Below are positions 1 to 10,782 of a stretch of DNA of 64,000 nucleotides, one piece after another; positions within the stretch are counted from its first letter, which is position 1; each line of letters opens with the position of its first letter. The stretch lies in NCBI GenBank assembly GCA_037043015.1, contig CM073321.1:21821001-21885000 (forward strand), written 5' to 3'. A program made the translations under genes and the position numbers. The notes beneath the pieces were generated by a model that saw nothing but the letters and a program-made list of their open reading frames with translations, did no database searches and was not told where the DNA came from. Origin of the DNA: Bryum argenteum (taxonomy: Eukaryota > Streptophyta > Bryopsida > Bryales > Bryaceae).

Positions 1-2173
1 TAGGACACGGTAGGTCCCGATTGGGAGTCTTATTCAGAAGATGTTGCGCAGGAGTCTTCAAGTCGGGCTCCTCCAATCCTGACATGCACTTGAAGGTATC
101 GCGAGACAAGACCGTCTCCTTGGACTTCGAGGCCCAGTCATGCGCCCGGTTGAAAGGCTCCCAAGTGTCGGGGTCAATCAATTCTTTTAGCCAATTTGCA
201 ATGATAACATTGGACCACAGTTGGTATACTTCCACGGTAGCAGTGTTGAGTTACAATTTGTTGAGGAGGTCCGATGGCTTTAAGAGCTTGTCGAGTCATT
301 TGGTGTTGATGCTCATGAATCGTTTCACCATAGCCTCCTCAGAATCTTGAAGTAGAAAGAGCGACTTCATTAAAAAAACATGAAGTGATGATTGTGATCG
401 TTTAGCTTGACTCGAGCTAAATTCTACGCGAATTTAGCTCGATTCGAGCTAAATGCCCTGAATTTAGCTCGAGTCGAGCTAAATGCTACAAATTCAGACG
501 TAAGAATGGTTCACTGCGAACATTTACTTTGAGTTGAGCTAAAAGGTGCACTGCTACTATAAAAACTTTGTTGCAGATAGAGAAAAACTATGTTGCAAGA
601 CATACTTCATACTTCCGTCGGGCGATAGTTTGTTCGATTGTTTCACGACCGGACTTGGGCTTTGGACCACACTTCGCGGGCGACCCGTATTCCAACCAAA
701 CACTCATCGCGCCCAAGATATTTGTGGCCCACGAAGGTGTAAACGTACCGGCATTGTTGGTCTTGTTTGCCATGATGGACACGTCGATGATCATCTTCGC
801 GTCAGAATGCCAAACAATCTGTGCCCGCCAAGTCTTCAAGGCGATAATCTTATCAGCTGCGATTCTAGCCTCCTTGATCAGCTCCTTCGCGGCTTGAACA
901 TGATGCTGCCCATCGATGACACGAAAGATGCACTTTGAGGCGAGTAGTTCATCCCAGTCCCATGTCTCAAGGACCTCATCCATCACCGGCATGATAATGA
1001 TGGTCTGCCTTGAGTTCAAATCGATTGCGTTTGTCAACATGTTCTGGTAATACACAACTTCAGCGGTCTCCAGCTCTCAAATATACCGCACATCAGCATT
1101 GACGAGGAGATCGATTGACACGTTGACTGGAGGAGAGTCCTTTCCAAAAACGTAACAAGGCTCGCACTTCTCTCAGAAATCCTTCAGGGTCTTACTTGCT
1201 GCTTTGTAATTGATATCCTTCTCGGTTGAGGCGTGCTTTATAGAAAGATTCAAGTAAGTAAGAGTAATGCCCCCCAAATTACTCTTGGATCTCTTTCCCT
1301 TCTTAACTGGAGATGGGTTTGAGTTGCCGCGTTTCCTCGAAGCCGAAGGAGTTGCCTCAATGAAGGCCATACCCGATCGAGTTGTTACTGACCCGCTACC
1401 CTCTTCAAATGCAGCCACAAGTGCCGTCCGTACAAGTGCTTTACCTTTAGCCTTGTTTAACTCGTGATCATTCAAGGCACTCCAGATATCCATGCAATAC
1501 TGCTAGTAGGTCTGAATGAATTTCTTGGGTGAGCTTACATTGACTAGCCCTGTGAGAATGTGGTCTACGAGCCCCGCCCCTGTCTTCCCGACCATGTAAT
1601 TCCTGATAGTGTCGTGCGAGTATCGCACTTCACCTTCAGGAAACACAATAGTGAACACGAACTTAGGAACGTAGGTCACCTTAAGCGTGATCAGGAGGTG
1701 CGACTCCTCATAGTTGACACACTTCATGAATATGTCGTTGCAGATGGGGAGATGCACGGGATTAGTTCTAGACTCTTGAAAAAGGTGGAAAATTCCTTTC
1801 TCCTTCGAGTATAAGGACCACGATACGATTGAATGCGGCTTTGGAGCCCACAACATTCCGTATTGGTGGACGTCCTCGGCAGCAGCAGCGAGTACATCCG
1901 AGTGCTCCATGTCTAGGGGCTCCAGGTATCCTTCGATAGTACTTGTGTCGAACTGAACCTGAAATAAACAGAACAGAAAGGGAATTAGCTCGAACCGAGC
2001 TAAATTCCTAACCATGAATGTATCGTACAGAGTTTATGAAATAAAATCAAACTAATGGAGTTTACACGAAGTAAACATACCTCATGATCACGAGGTTCAT
2101 CCTGGCTCGGAGATTCGATGGGTCTCCCTGAGTTGGCGGGAACGATTCTAGCAGTGCTCTTAATGCGAGCCAT
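1..2173 (-). pseudogene. X1: decayed mobile-element-type gene with ParB-like motif
   Basis: Spliced minus-strand gene that runs off the left edge. Exon 1 codes 31 residues from ATG at 2173 (MARIKSTARIV...). A 122 bp intron (2080-1959) follows, with a GTATGT donor and TTTCAG acceptor, and the frame is kept across it. The long second exon (1958-588) has in-frame stops at 1505-1503 (TAG), 1079-1077 and 1175-1173 (both TGA), then TAG at 590-588. A further coding block lies about 395-1 in minus sense with more stops. Residues coded near 930-830 contain FRVIDGQHHVQAAKEL, which resembles the nucleotide-binding box of ParB/Srx proteins (a D-G-x-H/R-R...A-A pattern); a basic KKGKRSK patch lies near 1280. 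Function is unknown. It shares its 5' leader with X2 (12.8-14.5 kb), so I infer a mobile-element gene. The stops make it a pseudogene unless they are read through. Confidence 0.6.
405..545. repeat. Cluster of TTTAGCTCGA palindromes in X1
   Basis: At least three near-perfect copies (about 405, 429 and 462) of a 21-nt palindrome: TTTAGCTCGA, one base, reverse complement. A half copy sits near 530. The cluster lies between two coding blocks of X1, probably in an intron. A further copy lies inside the 122 bp intron at about 1984. The same palindrome fills the X2 intron at 13.4-14.4 kb. Confidence 0.8.
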
Positions 2174-2175
2174 GT

Positions 2176-3270
2176 CTGTAATTAAATGCAAATACTGTAA
2201 GTGCCAACGGTGCCTTAAGAATGCAGATGCGCTACTTAGCTCCTATTGTCACGAAGCAGCCTTGCATTTAGGTTTTGACACTGCAGTGGACTTAGCTTGA
2301 ATCGAACTTATTGTCCAAGAGTACTACTGGACTACATGCTTCAGTTTGTAAATAAATATTGTGCGTTTAGCAGGCTGCCACCTAAATCCTGTGCGTCTTG
2401 CATGTAGGGACCTCAAACTGTGCGTTTAGCGTGTAGGGACCTCAAACCGTGCGTCTAGCATGTAGGGATTTCAAACTATGCGTCAATCATGTAGGGACCT
2501 CAAACTATGCATCTAGCATGTAGTGACATCAAACTGTGCGTTTAGCAGGCAGCCACCTAATTGCCCCGTGTTTAGCAGGCAGCCACCTAATTGCCCTGTG
2601 TTTAGCAGGCAGCCATCTAAATCCTCAATACGGTGCGTCCAGCATGTAGGGAAATCAAATTATGCGTCTTGCATGTAGGGACCTCAACCTGTGCGTTTAG
2701 CAGGCAGCCACCTAAATGCCCCCCAATTAGCACGCAGTCCTCCAAATCCTCAATATTGTGCGCCTAACATGTAGTGACCTCAAACAGTGCGTCTAGCGTG
2801 TGGGTACCTCAAATTGTGCGTTTAGCGAGCAGCCACCTAAATGCCCCGCGTTTAGTTGGCAGCCACCCAACTCCTCAATACTGTGTGTCTAGCATGTAGG
2901 GACCTCAAAGTGTGCGTTTAGCAGGCAGCCACCTAAATGCCCCGCGAAGAGCAGACAGCCACCTAAATGCCCTGCGTTTAGCAGGGTGCCACCTCAATAC
3001 TGTGCGTCTAGCACGCAGTGACCTAGACACTCTGCGTTTAGGAGGCAGCCACCTAAATACTGTGCGTTTGGGTGGCTGCCACCTAAAAACTGTGTGTTTA
3101 GCTCGTTAAAATGAAATTACCTGTTTTTAAGACCTAAATGCACAGCGTCAAACTAAATGCACATTTTAAACCTAGTTACAAAAAATGCACAGTGTAAACC
3201 TATTCTCGCGCGAAGGATGTTGCACAATTTGAATTCATTACCAAATGCAAATGCGTTAACAACTGCGTAC
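2176..3270 (-). other. X1 5' leader intron
   Basis: On the minus strand a CTTCAG/GTACGC donor-like junction lies at 3270 and a TTTAATTACAG acceptor ends at 2176, two bases before the MARIK start codon. The inferred intron is 1095 bp and is mostly TTTAGC minisatellite. The matching site in X2 is CATCAG/GTATGCC at 13258/13259. The junctions are inferred from consensus only. Confidence 0.5.
2345..3110. repeat. TTTAGC minisatellite, ~29-31 bp units
   Basis: About 25 degenerate units alternate between two subtypes. One reads GTGCGTYTAGCATGTAGGGA then CCTCAAAC; the other reads GTGCGTTTAGCAGGCAGCCA then CCTAAATGCC. Both share the GTGCGTTTAGC start and a CCT-C/A-AA end. The whole array sits inside the inferred X1 leader intron. 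It is not a CRISPR array because there are no constant repeats with unique spacers. Confidence 0.85.
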
Positions 3271-3870
3271 CTGAAGCGTGTGTTTGCAAGTAATCTCAAA
3301 ACAAAACCCTACGCCGCAATCATTCACCCCGTGCGAAAACCCCAATAAAAACAACGAGCTGAAACACAAAAATTGAGCAAATCTAAGAGCGGAGCGGAAC
3401 AGGAAGGTGCGGCAGGACAGCAGCACGACAGCGGCGGAATAGGAGGTGCGAGAGCGGAGCGGAACAAGCAGCAAAAGCTGCAAGCAGAGCGGAGGAACAG
3501 CGAAGGAGAAAAGTAGAGCAGAGCAGCGACAAACAAAAGCGGAAGCAGACTGCAGCACAGCAGGAGCGAACAGGGTCGAAGAGCGGAAGCGGACTCCAGC
3601 ACAGCACAAGCTGTCAAGGTTTAACAGCAGGAGCAGCTTGAGGCACGCAAGGAAACCACCATGCATACCACATGCTTTTGTTTAGCAACTTCTTATAGCT
3701 ACAGTACTTTTTGTCCCAACATGCAGCTCGCGCAGCAAATGTCGCAACTGCCCCCTGCTGCACGGGCTGCCGTGCGAAGGTTTCTCTGCCTGTGGCCGCT
3801 GCCCGGCTGCCGGGGCTGCCCTGCGATAAATTAACGGCGTTTGGCCGCTGCGCGGCTGCCCCAAGGTGCT
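3271..3870 (-). promoter_or_regulatory. X1 leader exon and promoter region
   Basis: On the minus strand this reads a GC-rich block (3870-3720, many GGCAGCC words), then a TATA-like GCTATAAGAAG near 3700-3690, then a CT-rich leader (3660-3360), then a segment containing GATTGCGGCGTAGGG and a TTCAGGTA splice-like site. The GATTGCGGCGTAGGG segment and the following TGTGCATTTAG words match 13.17-13.43 kb upstream of X2. Promoter function is inferred. Confidence 0.5.
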
Positions 3871-3874
3871 CTAA

Positions 3875-4860
3875 GTCTATGGCTTCGTTGCTGCTTTCTA
3901 ATGTATTCTTTTTAAATTATGCTAGATTTTGGTACATACTGCTGAGAGCAAGAAGAAAGTGGAAGCAATAAAATGGTATCAAAAAAGATTGATAGATCTG
4001 TATATGGCTTATATATACATATATACCCCTGTTAGGGCACTAATTTTAGATACTTTTACTTTAGACTTTTACTTAACTTGAACTAACCGGATGATAAGAT
4101 CCCCTAAAAGATTCTAGAAGATTCCGACGTCGCTCATCACAACAAATTCTGAACACTCCAACACATAGATTCTATTTTTGTATGATTCTTTTTGCACTCC
4201 CATTACCTTCATAACGACCTTTTTAGCTACCCCAAGCGTTAGAATCTCCTCCACAACACTCTTCGGCACTACTTTCGTCTTATTTAACTCCTAAGAGCTA
4301 GATCAACCATTTTATGGTCGTTCCCGAATTTGAAATATGAATAAAAAAAAAGATTTTTTAAATTTTTTTGAAACATTTCATGAATTTGGTAAGTTCGCAT
4401 CCACATTCAATTTACAGTACCTTATTTGGTTTGTTATATTGTTCAAAATTAGCCTTCAAAAACAAAGAGCCCAAAGTTTTCTTAGTATAAGAAATTTTTC
4501 TATTTAGAATAATAATAAGGTTCTCCATAGGTTACTTGTGCCCCTACCCAATTAATCAAATAATATGTGATTTTGACCAATCATAACAATTTCCAAATAC
4601 TAATTACAAAAATTACATTTTATATTGATTTTCAAAGTTATACTCTCTTTAATTAATTATTAAAGTAATCTTACTTATTTTAGGAACTTTAAGCATACAA
4701 ATCTAAATTAGGAATTAAGATTTTTATACTCTCTTTGAAGCACTACTTCATAAGGGTTATTGTATCCATATTTTATAAAACATCTTAGTTTTTTTTCAAA
4801 CCCCTCATGCATTCTAACTTTAGTATTGGGTTAAGTTAAGCAAAATTATTTAACATACGT
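3875..4860. other. AT-rich intergenic DNA, no gene seen
   Basis: No reading frame of interest, structured repeat or motif that I can support. Confidence 0.6.
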
Positions 4861-5600
4861 ACTTAATATATTATGTCTAGTATTTTGGGTATGATACTCA
4901 GGATTTCTATATGTCAAATTTTAAGATTAAAATTGTATTATTTTAAATGAAATACCCTAAGTTTAATATCTTATTCGTACATAAGATAAGATACTATAAT
5001 TTGATTGTTTACTAGATTTGGTGTGATGTTCTAAGTACAATACCAATATATACTTAAAGTAGTATTCTTTATCTATTTGATAAAATATGTCTAGTATTCT
5101 GAATATAGTGTAATTCAAGAATTCTAAATGTGTAATTTTAAGATTAAAATTGTATTGTTTTAAGTGAAATACTCAAAGTTTAGTATCTTACTAGTAAATA
5201 AGGTAAGCTACTCTAACTTGATTATTTACTAAATTAGGTCTGATATTCTAATTGTAGTAATCAAATAATCCAAAAGTTGTATTCAAAGATACAAGTTGAG
5301 TTGTTTGAACGAAATACTATATCATAAGTATTTGATAAATTAAGTCCAATATTCTAAACATAGTATTCATGAATTTTAAAACTAATTGGTGTTCTAAAAT
5401 TAGGATTAATGAAACAAAATACTCTATGATATTAATTGAGTTATTTTAGACGAAATACTCTAACATAAGTGTTTTGAAAATTAAATTTAATATTCTAAGT
5501 ACAATAGTTTAGATTTCTATAAGTAGTTAGTATTTTAAATTTAAGATTGAGATATTTTAAGCAAAATATTCCAAGATAATAATTGTGTTATTTGAAGTGC
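4860..5600. repeat. Degenerate ~216 bp tandem repeat
   Basis: TATGTCTAGTATT recurs near 4871 and 5087, followed by matching blocks (TTTTAAGATTAAAATTGTAT, GTTTA.TATCTTA, TTTACTA.ATT.GGT). Later units drift and lose length. AT-rich and non-coding. Confidence 0.65.
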
Positions 5601-5642
5601 AGTAATCTAAGATTAGAATTTAGAAATTTGGTTTTAGTGTGT

Positions 5643-7122
5643 AGATAAGCTAATAAGGACCACATACAAATGTTGGAACCATCACAAATTTTTTTAAAGA
5701 AATCAAAGCTATTTTTCTCAGATTACTTTAGAATAGTCCAAGTGAACACAACTTTGAGAAATAGATGCAAAATAGTAAAAAAGGGAGTGAAAATAATTCT
5801 TAATCTTGGATTAGCTAAACATTATTTACCTCATAAACATGATGGAGCAGTAAAATAAATTATACGAGTAACGCATCTATATGCGGGATAATATGATTTT
5901 AATACGAGGTATAGCTAATTATAACCCTATGAAAATGATGGAATAAAATAAAAAAATCATGGGAGAATCGCATCTATATGTCATAATATAGGTGCACCCA
6001 CGAGAACTTTGAATAATAAGGAGATAAAGAATGAAAGGGTAAAAGAGGTGATAATAACACTTGAATTAGCTAATAGGAACCCTATGAATGTGATGGAAGT
6101 GTTAAGGAAATCATAGGAGAATGGCAACTATGTGCTTGAGCTTACATGGGAATATTTAAATCGGCAGAGTTTGAAGTAAGGAAGCGTATGCAAATATATA
6201 AATAAGAACAGAGTAAAAGGAGTCTTGACAATTTTCCTAAGTAATTCATATCATATAAAAAATATGGTAAAAATCTTATGGCCAGAAGAAGAAAGGAAGT
6301 ATTTTTCTCGAATTACCTAAATCTAATTAGACATTTTCAAATTGCTAGTGACTGTGTGCAGATGTATAAGATGGAAAAGAGAGAAAATTGGTTTGTATTT
6401 AGATAAGCTAATAAGGACCATACAAAAATGTGAGATCCATTAAAAAAATCACAACTATTTTTCCCAAATTACTATACAATGGTCGAAGTGACCAAAACTT
6501 TGAAAAATAGAGGGAGAATAGTAAAAAGGGGAGGAAAAATAATTTTAAATCTTAAACTAGCTAATAAGTACCTTATGATCATGATGCAACAATAAGAAAA
6601 CTCATACGAGTGACGGATTCATATGGTGGATTTTGGTTCAAGTCTTCGAAACCATCACAAATTTCAAAAATAAAGATTAAATAGATAGAGGTGAGGATAA
6701 TATGATTTTAACACTTGGTCTAACTCATAATGACCCTATTAAAATGACGGAATCATAGAAAAAACATAGGGGAATTTCATCTATATGTCTTGTTTTAATG
6801 GCAACCACCAGAACTTTGAATAATAAGGACATAAAGAATGAAAGCTTAGAGTAGAAGAGGTGATACTAACATTTAAACAAGCTAATAAGAACCCTATGAA
6901 TGTGATGGAAGTGTTAAGAAATTCATAGGAGAATGGGAACTATCTGCATGTGCTTATATGGGAATATTTGTATCGGTACGTTTTGAAGTAAGTGGGCGTA
7001 AAGGGAGTAAAAGGAGTGAATGATGATAATTTTCCTATGTGATTCATATAGTATAAAAAATATGGTAAGATTCTTAGGGCTACGGGAACAACAGAAGTAT
7101 TTTTCCCGAATTACCTATGCAT
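5643..7122. repeat. Satellite, ~760 bp units (two units)
   Basis: AGATAAGCTAATAAGGACCA starts units at 5643 and 6401 (period 758). Shared landmarks in order are CTATTTTTC, GAAGTGACCAAAACTTTG-like, CATACGAGTGACG, CCTATGAATGTGATGGAAGT and TATAGTATAAAAAATA. Non-coding and AT-rich. The array is cut by an insertion of about 2.1 kb and resumes at 9237. Confidence 0.8.
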
Positions 7123-7167
7123 CCAATGTAACCTTCAATACACTGGCACGTAGAGTACAGGGTATCA

Positions 7168-7330
7168 CCTCGTGAAACATTGCTGTTTTTGAACGGCCGT
7201 TCAGAAATATTTACCCTATCATGCATATGAGTGTTCAAAACTCGACAAAAATCGACACCATTTTTTCCATTTTAAGCACCCCAAAACGCGCCATTTTCGA
7301 AAAATAACGCCATTTTAACGGAATTGATGT
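7168..7330 (-). mobile_element. Partial MITE (half copy of the 8639-9052 element)
   Basis: In reverse complement this aligns with the first ~150 bp of the complete MITE at 8639: CAATTCCGTTAAAATGGCG, GGGGTGCTTAAAATG, GTCGAGTTTTGA, then the GAACGGCCGTTC palindrome and AAAACAGCAATG. The other half is absent. Confidence 0.7.
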
Positions 7331-8638
7331 TGTATGCAAGAAACTTCTCTGCTTGATTGTAGCCTGTTATAAGGCGTTCTTTGCATCCGATCGGTTGGTC
7401 TTGAGCACGCCCGCAACTTTGTCAATCTAGCAATTCAAGGAAACATCTCATGTGTGAGCCAATATTTAACCTTCTAAACTTTAAAAGTACATAACATCTG
7501 TTTATTCATAGGGCTCACAAAGCTTGCATCATCAAGATGACAAGAATATGCGCAAGATAGCATGTAGCATGTGTGATACCACTAATGTCGAACCTCTCAC
7601 TCATTCATTTCTGTGATATTGTACCATTACGGTGATAAGTTACATACCGACATGATTTTCTTTTGCATGCTTCATCCTAATTATACTGCAAGTTGAGATG
7701 TTGTTGAGAAGGCTAAGTATGTTAAATTTACTCGAAGAACTTGCAGATGTCATATTGGTCAAACTGGAACCGAAAGGACCCAACAAAACTTTAAATCACC
7801 CAAAACTACTCGAAAAACAAGGTGACCGAACAGCTTACGCTTGACACTTAGGATGAGGTAGTGCGTTCATTGGAGCTCTCCAACAGTGAAGGATGATGCA
7901 GCAACAAGTGTACAGACAAGCTCTTGCCCGGCTCGCAAACCATTTTCCCTCACCAAGTTGCCCTACCCAAGCGACAAGCCAGACATGATTCGCGCGGTGT
8001 TGTCGTATTCTTTCATATCCAATTGGGTGATCTTGCAGGCACAAGTCACAGCACGAACGGACGAGCCTTCCTGAATTCCTTGCAGCTTGACATGCGTAAT
8101 GTGATCTGGCCATAATCGTTTGATCTGCAGCGTCTTCGCAAACCCCGCCGGAATCTTCTGCATGCATACACCCCAAGAATGTTGCGATCAAAACTATAAA
8201 TTCGAGCAAAATATTATCCATGCATGTTGTTGCTACGTTGAGTAACGAAGACCTTCGTGTCGATATTCAACAAAATAATTCAGTCTCAATACCAAGGATG
8301 TGAAATTCCTAGAAACTTGAAAGTCCTAAAAACTTTATCAGCAGTGACCAATTAAGGAACTTACGAAACAAGCACCACATGTGTTTCCCACAGCATCCAC
8401 TACATTGCACAATTCCAATCGTTGAACGAAACTTGGTTGACGAACTCCTTCTTTCACACTCCACCTGTTATTAGTCTTTTCCACATTTACTGGCTCGTTT
8501 TACATTTGGATCAGCCTATTTTCCACAAAGGTTAGCCTAAGTTCCATATTGTTCGGCCTGTTTTCTACGTTGGGGTTCTTTTCTATGTCATCGTGCTTCC
8601 TTTCCACAGATACGCACGATTTTAGTTCTTCAAATACT
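7331..8638. other. Insertion inside the satellite, origin unclear
   Basis: This non-satellite DNA separates satellite units. The minus strand at 8163-7963 could code a short peptide (QKIPAGFAKTLQIKRLWPDH...) with a faint likeness to the start of plant B3 DNA-binding domains. No exon structure supports it, so I do not call a gene. Confidence 0.35.
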
Positions 8639-9052
8639 AACCTCAATTCCGTTAAAATGGCGTTATTCCGCTAAAATGGCGCTTTTTGGGGTGCTTAAAA
8701 TGATGTTGGTTTTTGTCGAGTTTTGACATAATAGGATAAATATTTTTGAACGGTCGTTCAAAAACAACAATGTTTTCGAGCGGCTGTTCTGAAATATTGC
8801 CCTTTTACTATGTCCGAAGGTCAAAAAACCATAAAAATGTCTGATATTATGGAAATTTTGATGATATTACAGAATTTTGGTGATATTACGGAGTACATGT
8901 GTGATATTAATAAACATGCCATTTTGTAGGCATAAATACTTCTGAACTTCAGTTCAAAAATATGCTTTTAAAATGGCACATTTGCACAATATGGCACTTT
9001 AGCTCCGCTAAAATGGCACATGGAATAGTGCCATTTTAACGGAATTGAGGTT
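8639..9052. mobile_element. MITE, 414 bp, TACT target duplication
   Basis: The ends are perfect inverted repeats of about 23 bp starting AACCTCAATTCCGTTAAAAT. The flanks are TACT at 8635-8638 and TACT at 9053-9056, a 4 bp direct duplication. Internal DNA is AT-rich and non-coding, with repeated AAAATGGCAC and GATATTA words. Confidence 0.8.
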
Positions 9053-9236
9053 TACTTCTCTAGTTTTCCTTTTCTTTGAGGCTCTCTCTCTAGACTGTTT
9101 TAAAGAAGAGGTGTACTTAGCAGTGCCCCGGAGGATGTGGACTTTAAATACAGACTCTCCTACCAACTCGACGACCAACGAGTCGCCTATCGAGAGTTCA
9201 TTTTGAATCGCGAAGTCTTTTCAGAGAAAAAAGCGA

Positions 9237-9780
9237 GTAAAAGGGGTGATGATAATTTTCCTAGGTGATTCATATAGTATAAAAAATACGATAAGAATCT
9301 TAGGGTCACGGGAAGAATTGAAGTATTTTTCTCGATTTACCTAAAGTTAATTAGAGATTATCAAATTGGGAAATCATGCGTGCAGATATATGAGATAAAG
9401 CATAGACAAAGGTGGTTTTAGCATTTGGATAAGCTAATTAGGACCCCACAAAGATGTTGGAACCATTAAAAGAATTTAAGAAAAATCGGAGCTATTTTTC
9501 CCGAATTACTATAGAATGATCGAAGTGACCAAAACTTTAAAAAAAAGAGGGAAAATAATTTTAAATCTCGCATTAGCTAAAAAGTACCTTATGAACATGA
9601 TAGAATAATAAAAAAAATCATACGAGTGACGAATCCATATGGTAGATTTTAGTTGCAAGTATTCGGAACCACCAAAAACTTGAAAAATAGGGAAAGAATA
9701 GATAGAAGTGAGGATAATATGATTTTAAAACTTGGACTAACTAGAAAAAATTCAATGAAAATTATGGAATCAGAGTTCAC
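9237..9780. repeat. Satellite, third (partial) ~760 bp unit
   Basis: It resumes with GTAAAAGGGGTGATGATAAT and repeats the last ~115 bp seen at 7010-7122 before continuing into GGATAAGCTAATTAGGACC at 9427. It is the same family as 5643-7122. Confidence 0.75.
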
Positions 9781-10620
9781 TATTATTCAAAGTTCCAGTG
9801 ACTTCAACCACTCTAAAGTAATAATTGTGTCATTTCATCCAATAAATTTTAATGCAAAATTAAAAAAATAATAAGTATTAATTAATTTCTAAAAAAGTAA
9901 AATCAATAAAATAATAGTTAAATGATAAATTATTAATTTTTAACCATTGGTCTTTGTTGATTATTTAATAATTCCAAACGAGTCATATTTTCTAGTGGGT
10001 TTTCAATTAACCAACTCTAAATAAATATACGGGAGTAAATCCCTGTGGGCGTTCTAATTGAACAGCAATTTTTTCAATACGCTTAAAATTTTCAAAACTA
10101 TTTTTCAATGAAAGGTAATTGATTCCACCAATTTATAGAAAAATCATTAGTGGAATCTCGACCATACCCTCGATGAAGAAAAAAGTGTTTAATTTTTTGA
10201 CTTCAACTAGATTTTCCTTGTTCTCTTCTTGCTCCATGAGTAACATATAATCTTCTTACCATTTCTTCATCTATAACTAAGTTTTGACATTAAAAAAATA
10301 AAGTGATGATTTCGAAATATTAAACCAATACGGTCCCAAAGAGAGAGTCCTCCAATACATAACATAGGGTTATTAGATAATCAAGATTCTATTCTATATT
10401 CTGTAAAAATCGAGAAAAGCCTAAATTTTCAAACTTTTCTTCTAATAATATATTTTCTAATTGAAATTCTAATTCTTGTACACTTCTATGTCTTATGCGG
10501 GATAAAACCCTTTCAATGAGGAAGTTGTTCTTTTATTTTTGTGAACAATTAAATTATTGTTTATAAAAAAAAATTAAAATTATGTGTAACTCTGAATTCA
10601 TTATGTCTATTTATCTAATT
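9781..10620. other. AT-rich intergenic DNA, no gene seen
   Basis: No supported coding or repeat structure. Confidence 0.6.
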
Positions 10621-10782
10621 AAAGTCTGAGGGTAAGGGGGGCTGGGGTCGTGGGGGTAATGATGGGGGTCGGGGGAGTAATAATGGGGGGCAGCTAAGCT
10701 GAGCGCGGGGACAGAGGCTGCCCTGAGGCCCCGGGGCAGTGCCAGGCCCCTCCCATTAATAGGAGGCTCTGGCCATGGCAGC
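10621..10782 (+). promoter_or_regulatory. GC-rich upstream block of X2, split by an insertion
   Basis: A G-rich run (10625-10690, GGGGGTCGGGGG) is followed by GCCCCGGGGCAGTGCCAGG-type sequence that ends at GGCAGC. It continues on the far side of the LTR-like element as CCTGTCTGGCAGCCAGCC (12831 on). The word content resembles the GGCAGCC-rich block upstream of X1 at 3720-3870. Promoter role is inferred. Confidence 0.4.

Noticed and set aside
2345-3110. Possible CRISPR array
   Set aside because: Units are contiguous and variable, without constant repeats and unique spacers, and the context is eukaryotic.
3256-3666. Leucine/cysteine/serine-rich minus-strand frames
   Set aside because: These come from the CT-rich leader of X1. 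Three overlapping frames are equally open.
7835-8221. Minus-strand 128-codon frame and a B3-like peptide in another phase
   Set aside because: The likeness to a B3 domain is only a few residues, with no exon structure or conserved core.
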